64,000 nt of DNA from JAAYXE01 sp964391195 (GCA_964391195.1 CAYMLG010000018.1:1-64000); one strand, 5' to 3'; positions 46,309 to 54,931 are shown, numbered from the stretch's first letter. Numbers and translations: made by a program. The notes: a model not told the origin generated them from the sequence alone.

Positions 46309-46679
46309 CCAGGGAAAAGCCGTCCACGAATAGCTAAGCATGCCCGTGCACACGCAACCATGCCGCGCGACCCCGAATCCACCAAAACGGAGGGCGGGTC
46401 CACCTCCGCACAGGGAAGGGTAGGATTGCGTTGGGGTGCGGACGCGCCTCGCAGGCTGTGGGAAACACCCAGCCTGGGGTTGAGATCCTTCGCCTGGCGT
46501 CGCCCGGCGCCCATCATACAGAATGACAGGCATAAGGGGCCGGTCTGTGGCCGGGAGGGGTGGATGGCGTGGCATGACATGCGCGGCATGTTCAGCGCAT
46601 GCTTGGGGGCGGGTCTGATTGGTCCATCAGAGTGGGCTGGCCTGGCAGGCGCCGTTTATGGTAAGTCACCTGTGCTCGG

Positions 46680-46713
46680 AATGAAAGACCCGCCCCTACC
46701 AGAATAGGGGGAG
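46680..46713. repeat. Direct repeat B, copy 1
   Basis: AATGAAAGACCCGCCCCTAC is followed by a short GGGGG segment that can pair with the CCCCT, giving a small hairpin. The copy at 46748-46781 differs at a few positions. Confidence 0.6.
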
Positions 46714-46747
46714 GTCATATACATATCGAATTCGTTGGAACAGATGG

Positions 46748-46781
46748 AATGAGAGACCCGCCCCTGCCAAATCAGGGGGAT
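46748..46781. repeat. Direct repeat B, copy 2
   Basis: AATGAGAGACCCGCCCCTGC with the same GGGGG tail, 68 bases from copy 1. Confidence 0.6.
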
Positions 46782-46816
46782 GGTGGCGCCGCCTTGCCCC
46801 TACGCGCCCGCGGTGC

Positions 46817-46871
46817 CCGGCATCGATTCAAATCGACGCCTCCAGTAATCCAAACCCGCTCGAAGCGGGTT
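46817..46871 (+). repeat. Interspersed repeat C, copy 1
   Basis: A 55-base element that starts CCGGCATCGATT and ends in a hairpin AACCCGCT...AGCGGGTT. Its reverse complement occurs at 54932-54985 with about five differences. Confidence 0.75.
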
Positions 46872-46919
46872 GGGGGAGGCTGTGGGACATAAAACCGATG
46901 GGTTAGGTTGGGCGGGTTG

Positions 46920-46940
46920 GTGGATGGTGGCTGCATCCAC
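46920..46940. repeat. Short hairpin
   Basis: GTGGATG (46920-46926) pairs with CATCCAC (46934-46940). The arms resemble those of the degV terminator. Confidence 0.4.
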
Positions 46941-46989
46941 CGTGGTAATGCCAAGGCGGCACAGGCGCACACACGTGACTCGCACCGCG

Positions 46990-47021
46990 GCGTGACGCAA
47001 GATGCCAATCTTGCGTCACGC
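46990..47021. repeat. Perfect 14-pair hairpin
   Basis: GCGTGACGCAAGAT (46990-47003) and its exact complement (47008-47021) enclose GCCA. There is no T-run after it. It may be a transcript-end structure or a small palindromic repeat. Confidence 0.65.
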
Positions 47022-47069
47022 ATCCGCAGTGCACCACGAGGCCAAAATGGCCTCTAACCCGCTCTCTGC

Positions 47070-47094
47070 GTTCTCTGTGAACTCTGTGGTGAAA
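47070..47094 (+). repeat. Interspersed element D (CTCTGTGG type), copy 2
   Basis: GTTCTCTGTGAACTCTGTGG is identical in its core to 23708-23727 and nearly so to the complement of 55066-55090. All copies are intergenic. Confidence 0.65.
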
Positions 47095-47128
47095 GCCAAC
47101 CCCACCGTCACCGGCGTGAAATTGCCTC

Positions 47129-47180
47129 TAGACAGAAAAGTTACCAGCAAGTATACTAAGTTCAACTGGTCAGACCACTT
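47129..47180 (+). promoter_or_regulatory. Promoter and FadR-type operator of the fadR-like gene
   Basis: TAGACA (47129-47134), a 17-base spacer and TATACT (47152-47157) make a promoter matching consensus at 10 of 12 positions. Six bases later lies AACTGGTCAGACCACTT (47164-47180), a 17-base palindrome broken at one position. Its core TGGTNNGACCA is that of Escherichia coli FadR sites. It covers the expected transcription start, where a bound repressor would block the promoter. It stands 23 bases before the ATG of a FadR homologue. Confidence 0.8.
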
Positions 47181-47203
47181 ACCACTTGTGACGAGAGACT
47201 CTT

Positions 47204-47896
47204 ATGTCCCAACCCTGGTACCCTCCCCAAAAACCAGCCGAAGTCGCCGAATCGCGCTTGATCGACGCCATCCTCGATGGCCGGTTCCCCATCGGCTCCT
47301 CCCTCCCCGCCGAGCGCGAGCTGGCCGAGCAGATCGGCGTCACCCGCCCAACCCTGCGCGAAGCCCTACAGCGCCTGGCTCGGGACGGCTGGATCGAAAT
47401 TCGCCAGGGCCGCCCAACCCGGGTCCGCAATTACTGGCAGGAAGGCAACCTCGGCGTGCTTGGTGCGATCGTCCGCCAGTCCATCCATCTGCCCGAAGAC
47501 TTCGTCTCCAACCTGCTCGCCGTGCGCCTGCTCCTGGCGCCGGCCTACACCCGCCTGGCGCTCGAACGCCAGGCCCCGGCGGTCGCCAGCCTGCTCTCCA
47601 CTTATCCCCAGCTCCCCGACGAGCCGGAGGCCTTCGCTTCCGCCGACTGGGACCTCCATCACACTCTGACCGTCGCCTCCGGAAACCCGATCTTCACCCT
47701 GATCCTGAACGGCTTCTGTGATTTCTACCAGACGATGGCCGTACGCTATTTTTCGCAGTCCAGCTCGCGCAACACCTCGCGGGCTTACTACACCCAACTG
47801 CTTCAGGCGGCCCGCATCCCGGACCCGGTGGTTGCCGAAGAGCTCACTCGCGTGGTGATGGAGAACAGCATCCGCCTGTGGGAATCGGCCCAGTAG
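47204..47896 (+). CDS. fadR: FadR-like GntR-family regulator of lipid metabolism
   Basis: 230 residues, close to the 239 of E. coli FadR. The N-terminal winged helix (LPAERELAEQIGVTRPTLRE, then ALQRLARDGWIEIRQGRPT) matches E. coli FadR at almost every position remembered for DNA contact: Arg in ERE, Thr-Arg-x-Thr and the following Arg. The wing has Gln where FadR has His. The C-terminal FadR_C-type domain has ASGNPIFTLILNGFCDFY, matching the acyl-CoA-binding helix region. FadR binds TGGTNNGACCA sites and lets go when long-chain acyl-CoA binds. Its own promoter carries such a site. It heads a set of lipid-backbone genes. Autoregulation and acyl-CoA sensing are inferred. Confidence 0.85.
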   Translation: MSQPWYPPQKPAEVAESRLIDAILDGRFPIGSSLPAERELAEQIGVTRPTLREALQRLARDGWIEIRQGRPTRVRNYWQEGNLGVLGAIVRQSIHLPEDFVSNLLAVRLLLAPAYTRLALERQAPAVASLLSTYPQLPDEPEAFASADWDLHHTLTVASGNPIFTLILNGFCDFYQTMAVRYFSQSSSRNTSRAYYTQLLQAARIPDPVVAEELTRVVMENSIRLWESAQ

Positions 47897-48387
47897 CCGG
47901 GGCCGGACGCCATGTAAGTCCTTTTGACGGTGGGAAACAAACCGGATACACAGCCCTATTTTTAACGGTACACACAAATCGGTATCCAGCAGCAGCCTCG
48001 TGAGCGGCCCGCAGCCAGCCTGAAACATTCTTAATCATCAGGGTGGGTCGCGGGCTGCCAAACGCCGAGACTGCCAGATGAGAGGGAGCACAATACAAGA
48101 CCGGCGCCGGACGCCCGAGGTGAGTGCGGACGCCGGTCCATATGGCCAGGTTCGGCGAGCCAGGCTGGTTATGTACAGGTCTACTCAATAAGCAGTCATA
48201 TGCTATGAGCAGCTCGGCTATGCGCATCAGCCGCTTATCTGAGCCCGGCGAGATAGGAAAACCAGGCCCCTATCAGCCGCCGCAGGAGGGGTTACAGCCC
48301 CGGAAAGCAGACCTGCGGCTTGAGGTAGAGCCTGAGGCAGAGCCTGACGCGGAGATCGCAGCAGACAATTACGCCCGGAGGTGAAGC
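47897..48387. other. Intergenic stretch between the fadR-like and agpS-like genes
   Basis: 491 bases. GACCGGCG (near 48098) pairs with CGCCGGTC (near 48132). TTGACG at 47924-47929 could be a -35, but the matching -10 is poor. A 59-codon frame at 48204-48384 ends just before the next gene; it has no ribosome site and low-complexity sequence, so I do not call it. I saw no second FadR-type site. Confidence 0.45.
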
Positions 48388-50001
48388 ATGCGCCGTTGGA
48401 ACGGATGGGGAGATGAAGGCACAGATTACCCGCTGCCGGAGGCCGCCGCACTGTACCTGCAGACGGTGGTTGGACCCGGGCGGACCTCGCCCGATGCGGC
48501 CCTGGAAGACTGCCTGAAGCAGGCCCCCGCCTCCCGCCTGCCCGCTCACCCCCTGGTGGACACCACAGAACGGGAGCGGCTGCTCCACGCCCGGGGCCAG
48601 AGCCTGCCGGACTGGATCGCCCTGCGCAGCGGGCAGCTCGGTCCCCTACCAGACGGGGTGGCTTACCCGGTAGACGAGGCCCAGGTGCGGGCGCTGATCG
48701 ACTACGCGCGACAGGTCGGGGCGCGGCTGATCCCTTACGGCGGCGGCACCAGCGTGGTCGGCCATATCAACCCCCCGGGCGGGCCGCAGCCCGTGCTGAC
48801 CGTGGATCTTTCCCGCTTCGACCGCCTGCTCGACTTGGACGAGACCAGCCGCCTGGCCGTCTTTGGCGCCGGAGTCGCCGGGCCCTCCCTGGAAGCTCAA
48901 CTCAACCAGCGAGGCTACACCCTGGGCCATTTCCCCCAGTCCTTCGAACTCTCCACCCTCGGCGGCTGGATCGCCTCTCGCTCCAGCGGGCAGCAGTCCT
49001 ACTATTACGGCCGCATCGAGGACCTGTTCGCCGGTGGACACATGGAAACCCCGTCCGGCCCCCTCGCGCTTCCGCCCCTCCCCGCCAGCGCCGCCGGACC
49101 GGACCTGCGCCAACTGGTGCTCGGCAGCGAGGGCCGGCTCGGGCTGATCACCCGGGCGGTGGTCCGCATCCGCCCTTTGCCCGAAGTGGATGCCTTCTAC
49201 GGCGTATTCTTCCCCGACTGGGAGGCCGGGGCGGCCGCCGTGCGGGCCCTGGCGCAGGAACGAGTGGCCCTGTCGATGATCCGCCTGAGCAACGCCCGGG
49301 AGACGGAGACCACCCTGGCCCTGTCCGGCAAAGAGCGCCTGGTCGCCTGGGCCGACCGCGGCCTGGGATTGCTGGGCTACGGGCCGGAGCGCTGCCTGCT
49401 GGTGTTTGGCGTCACCGGAAGTCGCCGGGCGGCCCGTAGCGCTTATGGCCAGGCGGTGGAGATCATCCGCGCCCATCGCGGGCTGCTCACCGGCACAATG
49501 ATCGGCCGCATGTGGCGCAAATCCCGCTTCCTCACCCCCTACTTGCGGAACACCCTGTGGGAAATCGGTTATGCCCTCGACACCCTGGAGACCGCCGTCC
49601 CCTGGAACCGGGTGCTGGACGCTGGCCGGGCCATCCAGGATGCGCTGAGCAGCACCGCCGAGAACCTGGGAAAACGGCTGCTGGTCTTCGCCCACCTGTC
49701 CCACGTGTACCGCGATGGGGCCAGCATCTACGTCACCTATCTCTTCCCCCGCGAGCCATCCCCCGAGGCCACCCTGGCCTTTTGGCAGGCGCTGAAAGCC
49801 GCCGCCAGCCAGGTGGTCGTGGCCCAGGGCGGGACAATCAGCCACCAGCACGGGGTCGGCTGTGACCACGCTCCCTACCTGGCTAAGGAGAAAGGCGCGT
49901 TGGGCATCCGGCTGCTGCGTTCGGCGACGGCCACCCTGGATCCGGAGGGGCTGCTCAACCCGGGGAAGCTGCTCCCGGATGAGGAGAACAGCCCGGCGTG
50001 A
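48388..50001 (+). CDS. agpS: Alkyl-dihydroxyacetonephosphate-synthase-like FAD enzyme
   Basis: 537 residues of the vanillyl-alcohol-oxidase flavoprotein family. The N-terminal MRRWNGWGDEG matches the start of alkyl-DHAP synthase (RWNGWG). The FAD-binding PCMH domain (residues 90-270) has RLIPYGGGTSVVGH, LGGWIASRSSGQQSYYYG and LVLGSEGRLGLIT. The active-site motif is ISHQHGVGCDH at about residue 484, where AGPS has the HHHG signature (here His486-Gln-His488). AGPS swaps the acyl group of acyl-DHAP for a fatty alcohol, the first ether-lipid step. GGAGG precedes the ATG. glpD and kinase genes follow, so it acts on a glycerol/DHAP backbone; making or breaking ether lipids are both possible. Confidence 0.8.
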   Translation: MRRWNGWGDEGTDYPLPEAAALYLQTVVGPGRTSPDAALEDCLKQAPASRLPAHPLVDTTERERLLHARGQSLPDWIALRSGQLGPLPDGVAYPVDEAQVRALIDYARQVGARLIPYGGGTSVVGHINPPGGPQPVLTVDLSRFDRLLDLDETSRLAVFGAGVAGPSLEAQLNQRGYTLGHFPQSFELSTLGGWIASRSSGQQSYYYGRIEDLFAGGHMETPSGPLALPPLPASAAGPDLRQLVLGSEGRLGLITRAVVRIRPLPEVDAFYGVFFPDWEAGAAAVRALAQERVALSMIRLSNARETETTLALSGKERLVAWADRGLGLLGYGPERCLLVFGVTGSRRAARSAYGQAVEIIRAHRGLLTGTMIGRMWRKSRFLTPYLRNTLWEIGYALDTLETAVPWNRVLDAGRAIQDALSSTAENLGKRLLVFAHLSHVYRDGASIYVTYLFPREPSPEATLAFWQALKAAASQVVVAQGGTISHQHGVGCDHAPYLAKEKGALGIRLLRSATATLDPEGLLNPGKLLPDEENSPA

Positions 50002-50034
50002 GGCCATCATCTCACCTGGATAAGGCGGTGTGTT

Positions 50035-51678
50035 GTGACAGACACAAGGCATAGCATGTTGTGGACAAAAGGTTGGCGTGACCGCCTCTGGTCCGCCCTG
50101 GATCAGCCCTGGGATTTGATCGTGATCGGCGGGGGCATCACCGGGGCCGGCATCCTGCGCGAAGCCGCGCGCATGGGCCTGCGCACCCTGCTGGTGGAGG
50201 CCCACGATTTCGCTGCAGGGACCTCCAGCCGGTCATCGAAACTGGTGCACGGGGGCTTCCGTTACCTGAAGAACTACCAGATCAAACTGACCTTTGAATC
50301 GGTGCGCGAGCGGGAGCGGCTCATCAAAGAAGCCCGCGGCCTGGTCAACCCCCTTGGATTTCTCTATCCGGTGATGCGAGGGGATAAGACCCCCGGATGG
50401 GTGGTGGGCCTGGGGTTGATCGCCTACGACCTGCTGGCCCTGAAATGGGGACACCGCTATTACGATTCCTATGATATCCGCGAGCTGTGCCCGCCGCTCA
50501 CCAACCCCAGGCTGCGCGGCGGCTACCGCTTCTTCGACGCCCAGACCGATGACGCCCGCCTGGTGCTGCGCGTGCTGGGCGAGGGCGTGCGCCTGGGCGG
50601 GCTGGCCCTCAATTACGCCCGTGCCACATCCCTGCTGCGGCTGCAGTCCGGACAGGTGTGCGGCGTCGTCCTGCAAGATGAAGCCCCCGGGCCCGACGGG
50701 AAGCCAACCGGACGCACGCAAGAAGTGCGAGCCCACCTGGTGATCAACGCCACCGGGGCCTGGGGCGACGCGCTGCGCCGCCAGGTGGGGGGTCGGGAGC
50801 GACTGCGCCGCCTGCGCGGCAGTCACCTCATTTTGCCTCAATCCCGCCTGCCCCTCACCCGGGCGGTCAGCTTCGTCCACCCTCATGATGGGCGCTTCGT
50901 CTTCGCCTTCCCCTGGGAAGGGGTCACCCTGGTGGGCACCACCGATGTGGACCACCACGAACCCCTGGGGCCAGACCCGGCGATCAGCGCGGGTGAGATC
51001 GAGTACCTGCTGGAAGGGGTGCGGCACGCCTTCCCCGACCAGGAATTGGAGCCGGGAGACATCCAGGGCACTTTTGCCGGGGTGCGCCCTGTCATCGGGA
51101 CGGGGAAGAAGGACCCGTCGAAGGAGTCTCGGGAGCACGTGTTGTGGTGCGAAGACGGCCTGCTCACCGTGGCAGGCGGTAAACTGACCACCTTCCGCCT
51201 GATGGCCCGCCAGGCCCTGCGCCTGGCCTGCGCCGCCGCCCCCCGGCTGAACGTACGCCTCGACAAAGAGCATGTGCTGGACCCGCTGCCGCCTGAATCG
51301 GCCCTGGAAGCCCCGGTCAGCCCGGCGGCGAGGCTGCGCCTGCTGGGTAGGCATGGCGCCAATATCGAGAACTTGCTCGATGCAGCCGCCCCGGACGAAT
51401 TCGAGCCCGTCCCCGGCACGCTCAACCTGTGGGCCGAGGTGCGCTGGGCCGCCCGGGCGGAGGGCGTCGTCCACCTGGACGATTTACTGCTGCGTCGCGT
51501 GCGCCTGGGATTGATCCTCCCCCAGGGCGGTCTGCCCATCTGCCCCCAGCTTCGCCCCATCTTACAGGAAGAGTTGGGGTGGGACGATATCCGCTGGAAG
51601 CAGGAGTTCGATTCCTATGCCAGACTGTGGCGAGAGTGTTATTATTTAGGGGAGACTTGTTCAGCCGGAAATTGTTAA
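50035..51678 (+). CDS. glpD: Aerobic-type glycerol-3-phosphate dehydrogenase
   Basis: 547 residues of the GlpD family. The FAD motif is DLIVIGGGITGAGILREAA at residue 25, and GTSSRSSKLVHGGFRYL follows, the GlpD landmark. VTLVGTTDVDHHEP and FAGVRPVIG lie in the substrate domain, and the C-terminal DAO-C helical domain is present. It oxidises sn-glycerol-3-phosphate to DHAP and feeds quinone at the membrane. It starts with GTG 33 bases after the AgpS-like gene and is followed 22 bases later by a kinase. The window thus encodes two different G3P dehydrogenases, this one and GlpABC. Confidence 0.92.
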   Translation: MTDTRHSMLWTKGWRDRLWSALDQPWDLIVIGGGITGAGILREAARMGLRTLLVEAHDFAAGTSSRSSKLVHGGFRYLKNYQIKLTFESVRERERLIKEARGLVNPLGFLYPVMRGDKTPGWVVGLGLIAYDLLALKWGHRYYDSYDIRELCPPLTNPRLRGGYRFFDAQTDDARLVLRVLGEGVRLGGLALNYARATSLLRLQSGQVCGVVLQDEAPGPDGKPTGRTQEVRAHLVINATGAWGDALRRQVGGRERLRRLRGSHLILPQSRLPLTRAVSFVHPHDGRFVFAFPWEGVTLVGTTDVDHHEPLGPDPAISAGEIEYLLEGVRHAFPDQELEPGDIQGTFAGVRPVIGTGKKDPSKESREHVLWCEDGLLTVAGGKLTTFRLMARQALRLACAAAPRLNVRLDKEHVLDPLPPESALEAPVSPAARLRLLGRHGANIENLLDAAAPDEFEPVPGTLNLWAEVRWAARAEGVVHLDDLLLRRVRLGLILPQGGLPICPQLRPILQEELGWDDIRWKQEFDSYARLWRECYYLGETCSAGNC

Positions 51679-51700
51679 CGAGGGAAGCAGCCAACCGACT

Positions 51701-53254
51701 ATGCCCACCAAAGATCTCATCCTCGCCATCGACAACGGCACGCAAAGCGTCCGCGCCCTGTTGTTCGACCCACTTGGAAATCTGGTCGCCAAAGAGCGGG
51801 TTCCGGTCGAACCCTACTTCTCCCGGGCGCCCGGCCTGGCCGAGCAGCACCCCCAGGTCTTCTGGGAAGCGCTCTGCCAGGCCTGCCGCAAGCTGTGGCA
51901 GCAGCCCGGGGTAGACAAGGAGCGTGTCGCCGGGGTGGCGCTGACCGCCCAGCGCGGCACGGTGATCAACGTCGACCGGGAGGGCAAACCCCTGCGCCCG
52001 GCGATCATCTGGCTCGACCAGCGGCGCACCGAAGGGCTGAAACCGGTCGGCGGCTTGTGGGGGTTGGCCTTTCGCCTGTCGGGGATGACCCGCACCGTGG
52101 CCTACCTGCAGGCGGAAGCGGAGGCCAACTGGATCCGCACCCACCAGCCCGAGGTATGGGCGAACACGTACAAGTACCTGCTGCTCTCCGGGTATCTCAC
52201 CCACCGCCTGACCGGGAAATTCATCGATTCGACCGGCTGCCAGGTGGCCTATATCCCCTTCGATTACAAACACCAGCGGTGGGCCGGCCCCCGCGATTGG
52301 AAATGGCAGGCCGTGCCCATGGACCCGGCCATGCTGGTGGATCTCAAGCCTGTGGCGGACCATTTGGGAGAGATCACCTCGCAGGCCGCCGAACAGACCG
52401 GCATCCCGGCCGGGCTGCCGCTGATCGCCGCCGCGGCCGACAAGGCTTGCGAAGTGATCGGCGCCGGCTGCCTGGACCCGCACATCGCCTGCCTGAGCTA
52501 CGGCACCACGGCCACCATCAACACCACCCATCGCAAATACACCGAGGTCATCCCCCTCATCCCGCCCTACCCGGCGGCGGTCCCCCACGCCTACAGCCTG
52601 GAGATGCAGATTTACCGCGGCTACTGGATGGTCACCTGGTTCAAACACGAGTTCGGGCTGCGCGAACAAATGCTGGCCGAAGAACGGGGCGTGGAGCCGG
52701 AAGACCTGTTCGACGAGCTGGTCTCGGCCGTACCGCCCGGCTCTGAGGGCCTGACTCTGCAGCCTTACTGGTCTCCGGGGTTGAAAGTGCCCGGCCCCGA
52801 GGCGCGCGGGGCGATCATCGGCTTTGGCGACGTGCACACCCGGGCCCATATCTACCGGGCGATCCTGGAAGGTCTTGGCTATGCGCTGCGTGAAGGCGCA
52901 GAACGCATCGGCCGCCGCAGCGGCATCCCGATCAATCAACTGCGCGTGGCCGGCGGCGGAAGCCAGAGCAACGCCGCCATGCAGCTCACCGCCAATATTT
53001 TCGGCCTGCCCGCCTCCCGCCCCCACGTGTATGAGGCCTCCGGCCTGGGCGCAGCCATCGACGCTGCCGTTGGCCTCGGCCTCCACCCGGATTTCGAAAC
53101 CGCCGTGCGGGAGATGACCCGCACCGGCGACACCTTCGAACCACAGCCGGCCACAACCCGCGTGTATGATGAACTTTACCACCGGGTCTACCGGCGCATG
53201 TACGCCCGCTTGCGTCCTCTGTACGAAGAAATCCAGTCCATCACCCGGCCATAG
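51701..53254 (+). CDS. FGGY-family carbohydrate kinase (glycerol/xylulose type)
   Basis: 517 residues. The phosphate-binding motif is AIDNGTQSVRALLFD at residue 9, and AIIWLDQRR lies near residue 104. The ATP-site motif AGGGSQSNAAMQL, the FGGY-C domain and the final EASGLGAAIDAAVGLG are in place. The family phosphorylates glycerol, pentuloses and similar polyols. Position after glpD suggests glycerol or a related triol, but the active-site sequence is not close enough to GlpK for me to name it. It is the last gene of the fadR-led set. Confidence 0.85.
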   Translation: MPTKDLILAIDNGTQSVRALLFDPLGNLVAKERVPVEPYFSRAPGLAEQHPQVFWEALCQACRKLWQQPGVDKERVAGVALTAQRGTVINVDREGKPLRPAIIWLDQRRTEGLKPVGGLWGLAFRLSGMTRTVAYLQAEAEANWIRTHQPEVWANTYKYLLLSGYLTHRLTGKFIDSTGCQVAYIPFDYKHQRWAGPRDWKWQAVPMDPAMLVDLKPVADHLGEITSQAAEQTGIPAGLPLIAAAADKACEVIGAGCLDPHIACLSYGTTATINTTHRKYTEVIPLIPPYPAAVPHAYSLEMQIYRGYWMVTWFKHEFGLREQMLAEERGVEPEDLFDELVSAVPPGSEGLTLQPYWSPGLKVPGPEARGAIIGFGDVHTRAHIYRAILEGLGYALREGAERIGRRSGIPINQLRVAGGGSQSNAAMQLTANIFGLPASRPHVYEASGLGAAIDAAVGLGLHPDFETAVREMTRTGDTFEPQPATTRVYDELYHRVYRRMYARLRPLYEEIQSITRP

Positions 53255-53439
53255 CTCCGATCCCGGCGGAACTCCTCGGACGCTGTCTCTTTTGATTGCG
53301 CCGGGGGTTACTTTCCTGCCTGCTTTGCGTTACAATCAACCCGGAAAGGAAGGCATTTGTCGCCCAGTGGCAGGCATTGGGTTTTCCTGTCCCACCCCGA
53401 TATCCCCTGCCCAATCACAATAATGAAAAGGATACCTAC

Positions 53440-54741
53440 ATGAGCACCTGGATCATTGATGGCGGCTCCCCGCTGTGTGGAGAGATGCAGTTGAGCGGGG
53501 CGAAGAATTCGATCACCAAACTGATGGTGGTCTCGATGCTCACCCGCGAACCCTGCGTGTTCTCCAACGTCCCCCGCATCGGTGACAGCCAGATCACGCA
53601 AGAGATCTGCGAAGCGCTGGGCGCCAGGTTCACCGAATTGGGCCCGCACACCACCCAGATCCATACCCCTGAGATCAAACAGAGCGAAATCCCGCACGAA
53701 TTGGGGACCCTCAACCGCCTGGCGGTGATGATGCTGGCCCCTCTGCTGCACCGCACCGGCGAGGCCATCGTACCCATCGCCGCGGGGGGTGACCGCATCG
53801 GGCCGCGCCCGGTAGATTTTCACCTGGATGGCTACCGGAAGATGGGCGCCGAGGTGGAAATCCGCGACGAGTCGTACATTGTGCGTACCAGCGGCCTGCG
53901 CGGGGCCGAGATCACCCTGCCCTACCCCAGCGTGACCACCACCGAAAACCTGCTGCTGGCGGCCACCCTGGCCCGCGGGCGGACGTTTATCCGCAACGCA
54001 GCCATCGAGCCGGAGATCATGGATATGGTGATGTGCCTGCAGAAGATGGGGGCCATCATCGATTATAACGCCGACCGCACCCTGGTGATCGAAGGCGTGG
54101 AATCGCTGTACGGGGTGGAGCACGAGATTATCCCGGATCGCATCGTGGCCGCCTCGATGGCCTCGGCGGCGGTAGCCTCCAAGGGTGATATCTTCATCCG
54201 CGGCGCCCGCCAGCCGGATATGGTGACTTACCTCAACACCCTGCGCCGGGTGGGCGGCAAGTTCGACGTGCAGAACGATGGCATCCGTTTCTATTACGAT
54301 GGGCCGCTGACCCCGATCTCGTTGGAGACCAACGTGCATCCCGGCTTCATGACCGATTGGCAGCCGCCGTTCGTCGTCCTGCTCACCCAGGCGGAGGGCA
54401 TGTCGGTGGTCCATGAGACGGTGTTCGAGAGCCGCTTCGGCTACGTGGCCGAATTGAACAAGATGGGCGCCGATATCGCCCTGTATGACACCTGCCTGGG
54501 CGGGATGAACTGCCGCTTCCGCTCCAGCTACTACCGCCACAGCGCGGTGATCAAGGGCCCGGCCCACCTGCACGGCGCAAAGATCAGCGTGCCCGATCTG
54601 CGGGCCGGCTTCACGTATGTGATCGCCGCCATCCTGGCCGAAGGCCGCTCGGAGATCGAGGGCGTCGAGCACATCGAGCGCGGTTACGAAGACCTGGAGA
54701 ACGAGCTGCGCAAGCTCGGCGCAAGGATCTCTTGCGCCTGA
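53440..54741 (+). CDS. murA: UDP-N-acetylglucosamine enolpyruvyl transferase (MurA) with Asp in place of the fosfomycin Cys
   Basis: 433 residues of the EPSP-synthase fold. The motifs are SGAKNS near the N terminus (catalytic Lys), RIGPRPVDFHLDG, HPGFMTDWQPP (catalytic Asp) and DLRAGFTYVIAA. In most bacteria the loop reads GGCxIGxRPVD; here it is GGDRIGPRPVD, so Asp118 replaces the Cys that fosfomycin alkylates. The change keeps activity in other MurA proteins and gives natural resistance. The enzyme adds enolpyruvate to UDP-GlcNAc, the first step of peptidoglycan synthesis. Start ATG 53440 has AAAAGG 8-9 bases upstream. Paralogue MurZ or a UDP-sugar enzyme of other use remains possible. Confidence 0.87.
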   Translation: MSTWIIDGGSPLCGEMQLSGAKNSITKLMVVSMLTREPCVFSNVPRIGDSQITQEICEALGARFTELGPHTTQIHTPEIKQSEIPHELGTLNRLAVMMLAPLLHRTGEAIVPIAAGGDRIGPRPVDFHLDGYRKMGAEVEIRDESYIVRTSGLRGAEITLPYPSVTTTENLLLAATLARGRTFIRNAAIEPEIMDMVMCLQKMGAIIDYNADRTLVIEGVESLYGVEHEIIPDRIVAASMASAAVASKGDIFIRGARQPDMVTYLNTLRRVGGKFDVQNDGIRFYYDGPLTPISLETNVHPGFMTDWQPPFVVLLTQAEGMSVVHETVFESRFGYVAELNKMGADIALYDTCLGGMNCRFRSSYYRHSAVIKGPAHLHGAKISVPDLRAGFTYVIAAILAEGRSEIEGVEHIERGYEDLENELRKLGARISCA

Positions 54742-54802
54742 GTGATGAGGGGAACTGATCCGCCTCACACTTACAGCATGGATTAACTAGGAGCATAGAT
54801 GT

Positions 54803-54831
54803 GGAGCCGGTGGAGAAAATCTACCGGCTCC
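54803..54831 (+). terminator. Hairpin after murA (possible terminator)
   Basis: A 12-pair stem with one G-T pair (54803-54814 with 54820-54831) around GAAAA. It is 61 bases after the stop and lacks a T-run. Confidence 0.45.
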
Positions 54832-54857
54832 CCTGCTTTAAACCCGCAACCCCCACC

Positions 54858-54884
54858 CGCCAGTGGATAAATCTACCGGCTCCA
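54858..54884. repeat. Direct repeat E, copy 1
   Basis: 27 bases, CGCCAGTGGATAAATC then an ACCGGCTCCA end. The same sequence, with one change, occurs at 55021-55047. Both resemble the arms of the hairpin at 54803. Confidence 0.65.
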
Positions 54885-54931
54885 CCCCCCAAACCCGCTA
54901 AAGCAGGTTCAAACATACCCCACACCCCATC

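Larger units (their letters stand above)
45685..47128. other. 1.4 kb repeat- and hairpin-rich intergenic region
   Basis: No frame here has a ribosome site or a recognisable domain. The stretch holds two 71-base direct repeats (45768, 46238), a second pair (46680, 46748), a copy of an element found reversed at 54932, hairpins at 46920-46940 and 46990-47021, and a copy of the CTCTGTGG element. Bases 46476-46530 resemble, reversed, the GTCATCC...GAAGAATCTC element near 23520. No transposase or CRISPR feature is present. Confidence 0.65.

Noticed and set aside
46198..46707. A 169-codon frame in the repeat region
   Set aside because: It spans repeat A and a GATCCTTCG-type repeat, is rich in Arg and Pro, and has no ribosome site or domain.
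45768..46781. Direct repeats as a CRISPR array
   Set aside because: Only two copies of each unit, irregular spacing, and no cas gene in the window.
48204..48384. A 59-codon frame just before the agpS-like gene
   Set aside because: No ribosome site, Pro/Glu-rich low-complexity sequence, no known family; left as non-coding.
53331..53336. TACAAT as the murA promoter
   Set aside because: The -10 is good but lies over 100 bases from the ATG and no -35 stands at 16-18 bases, so it was not listed as a feature.
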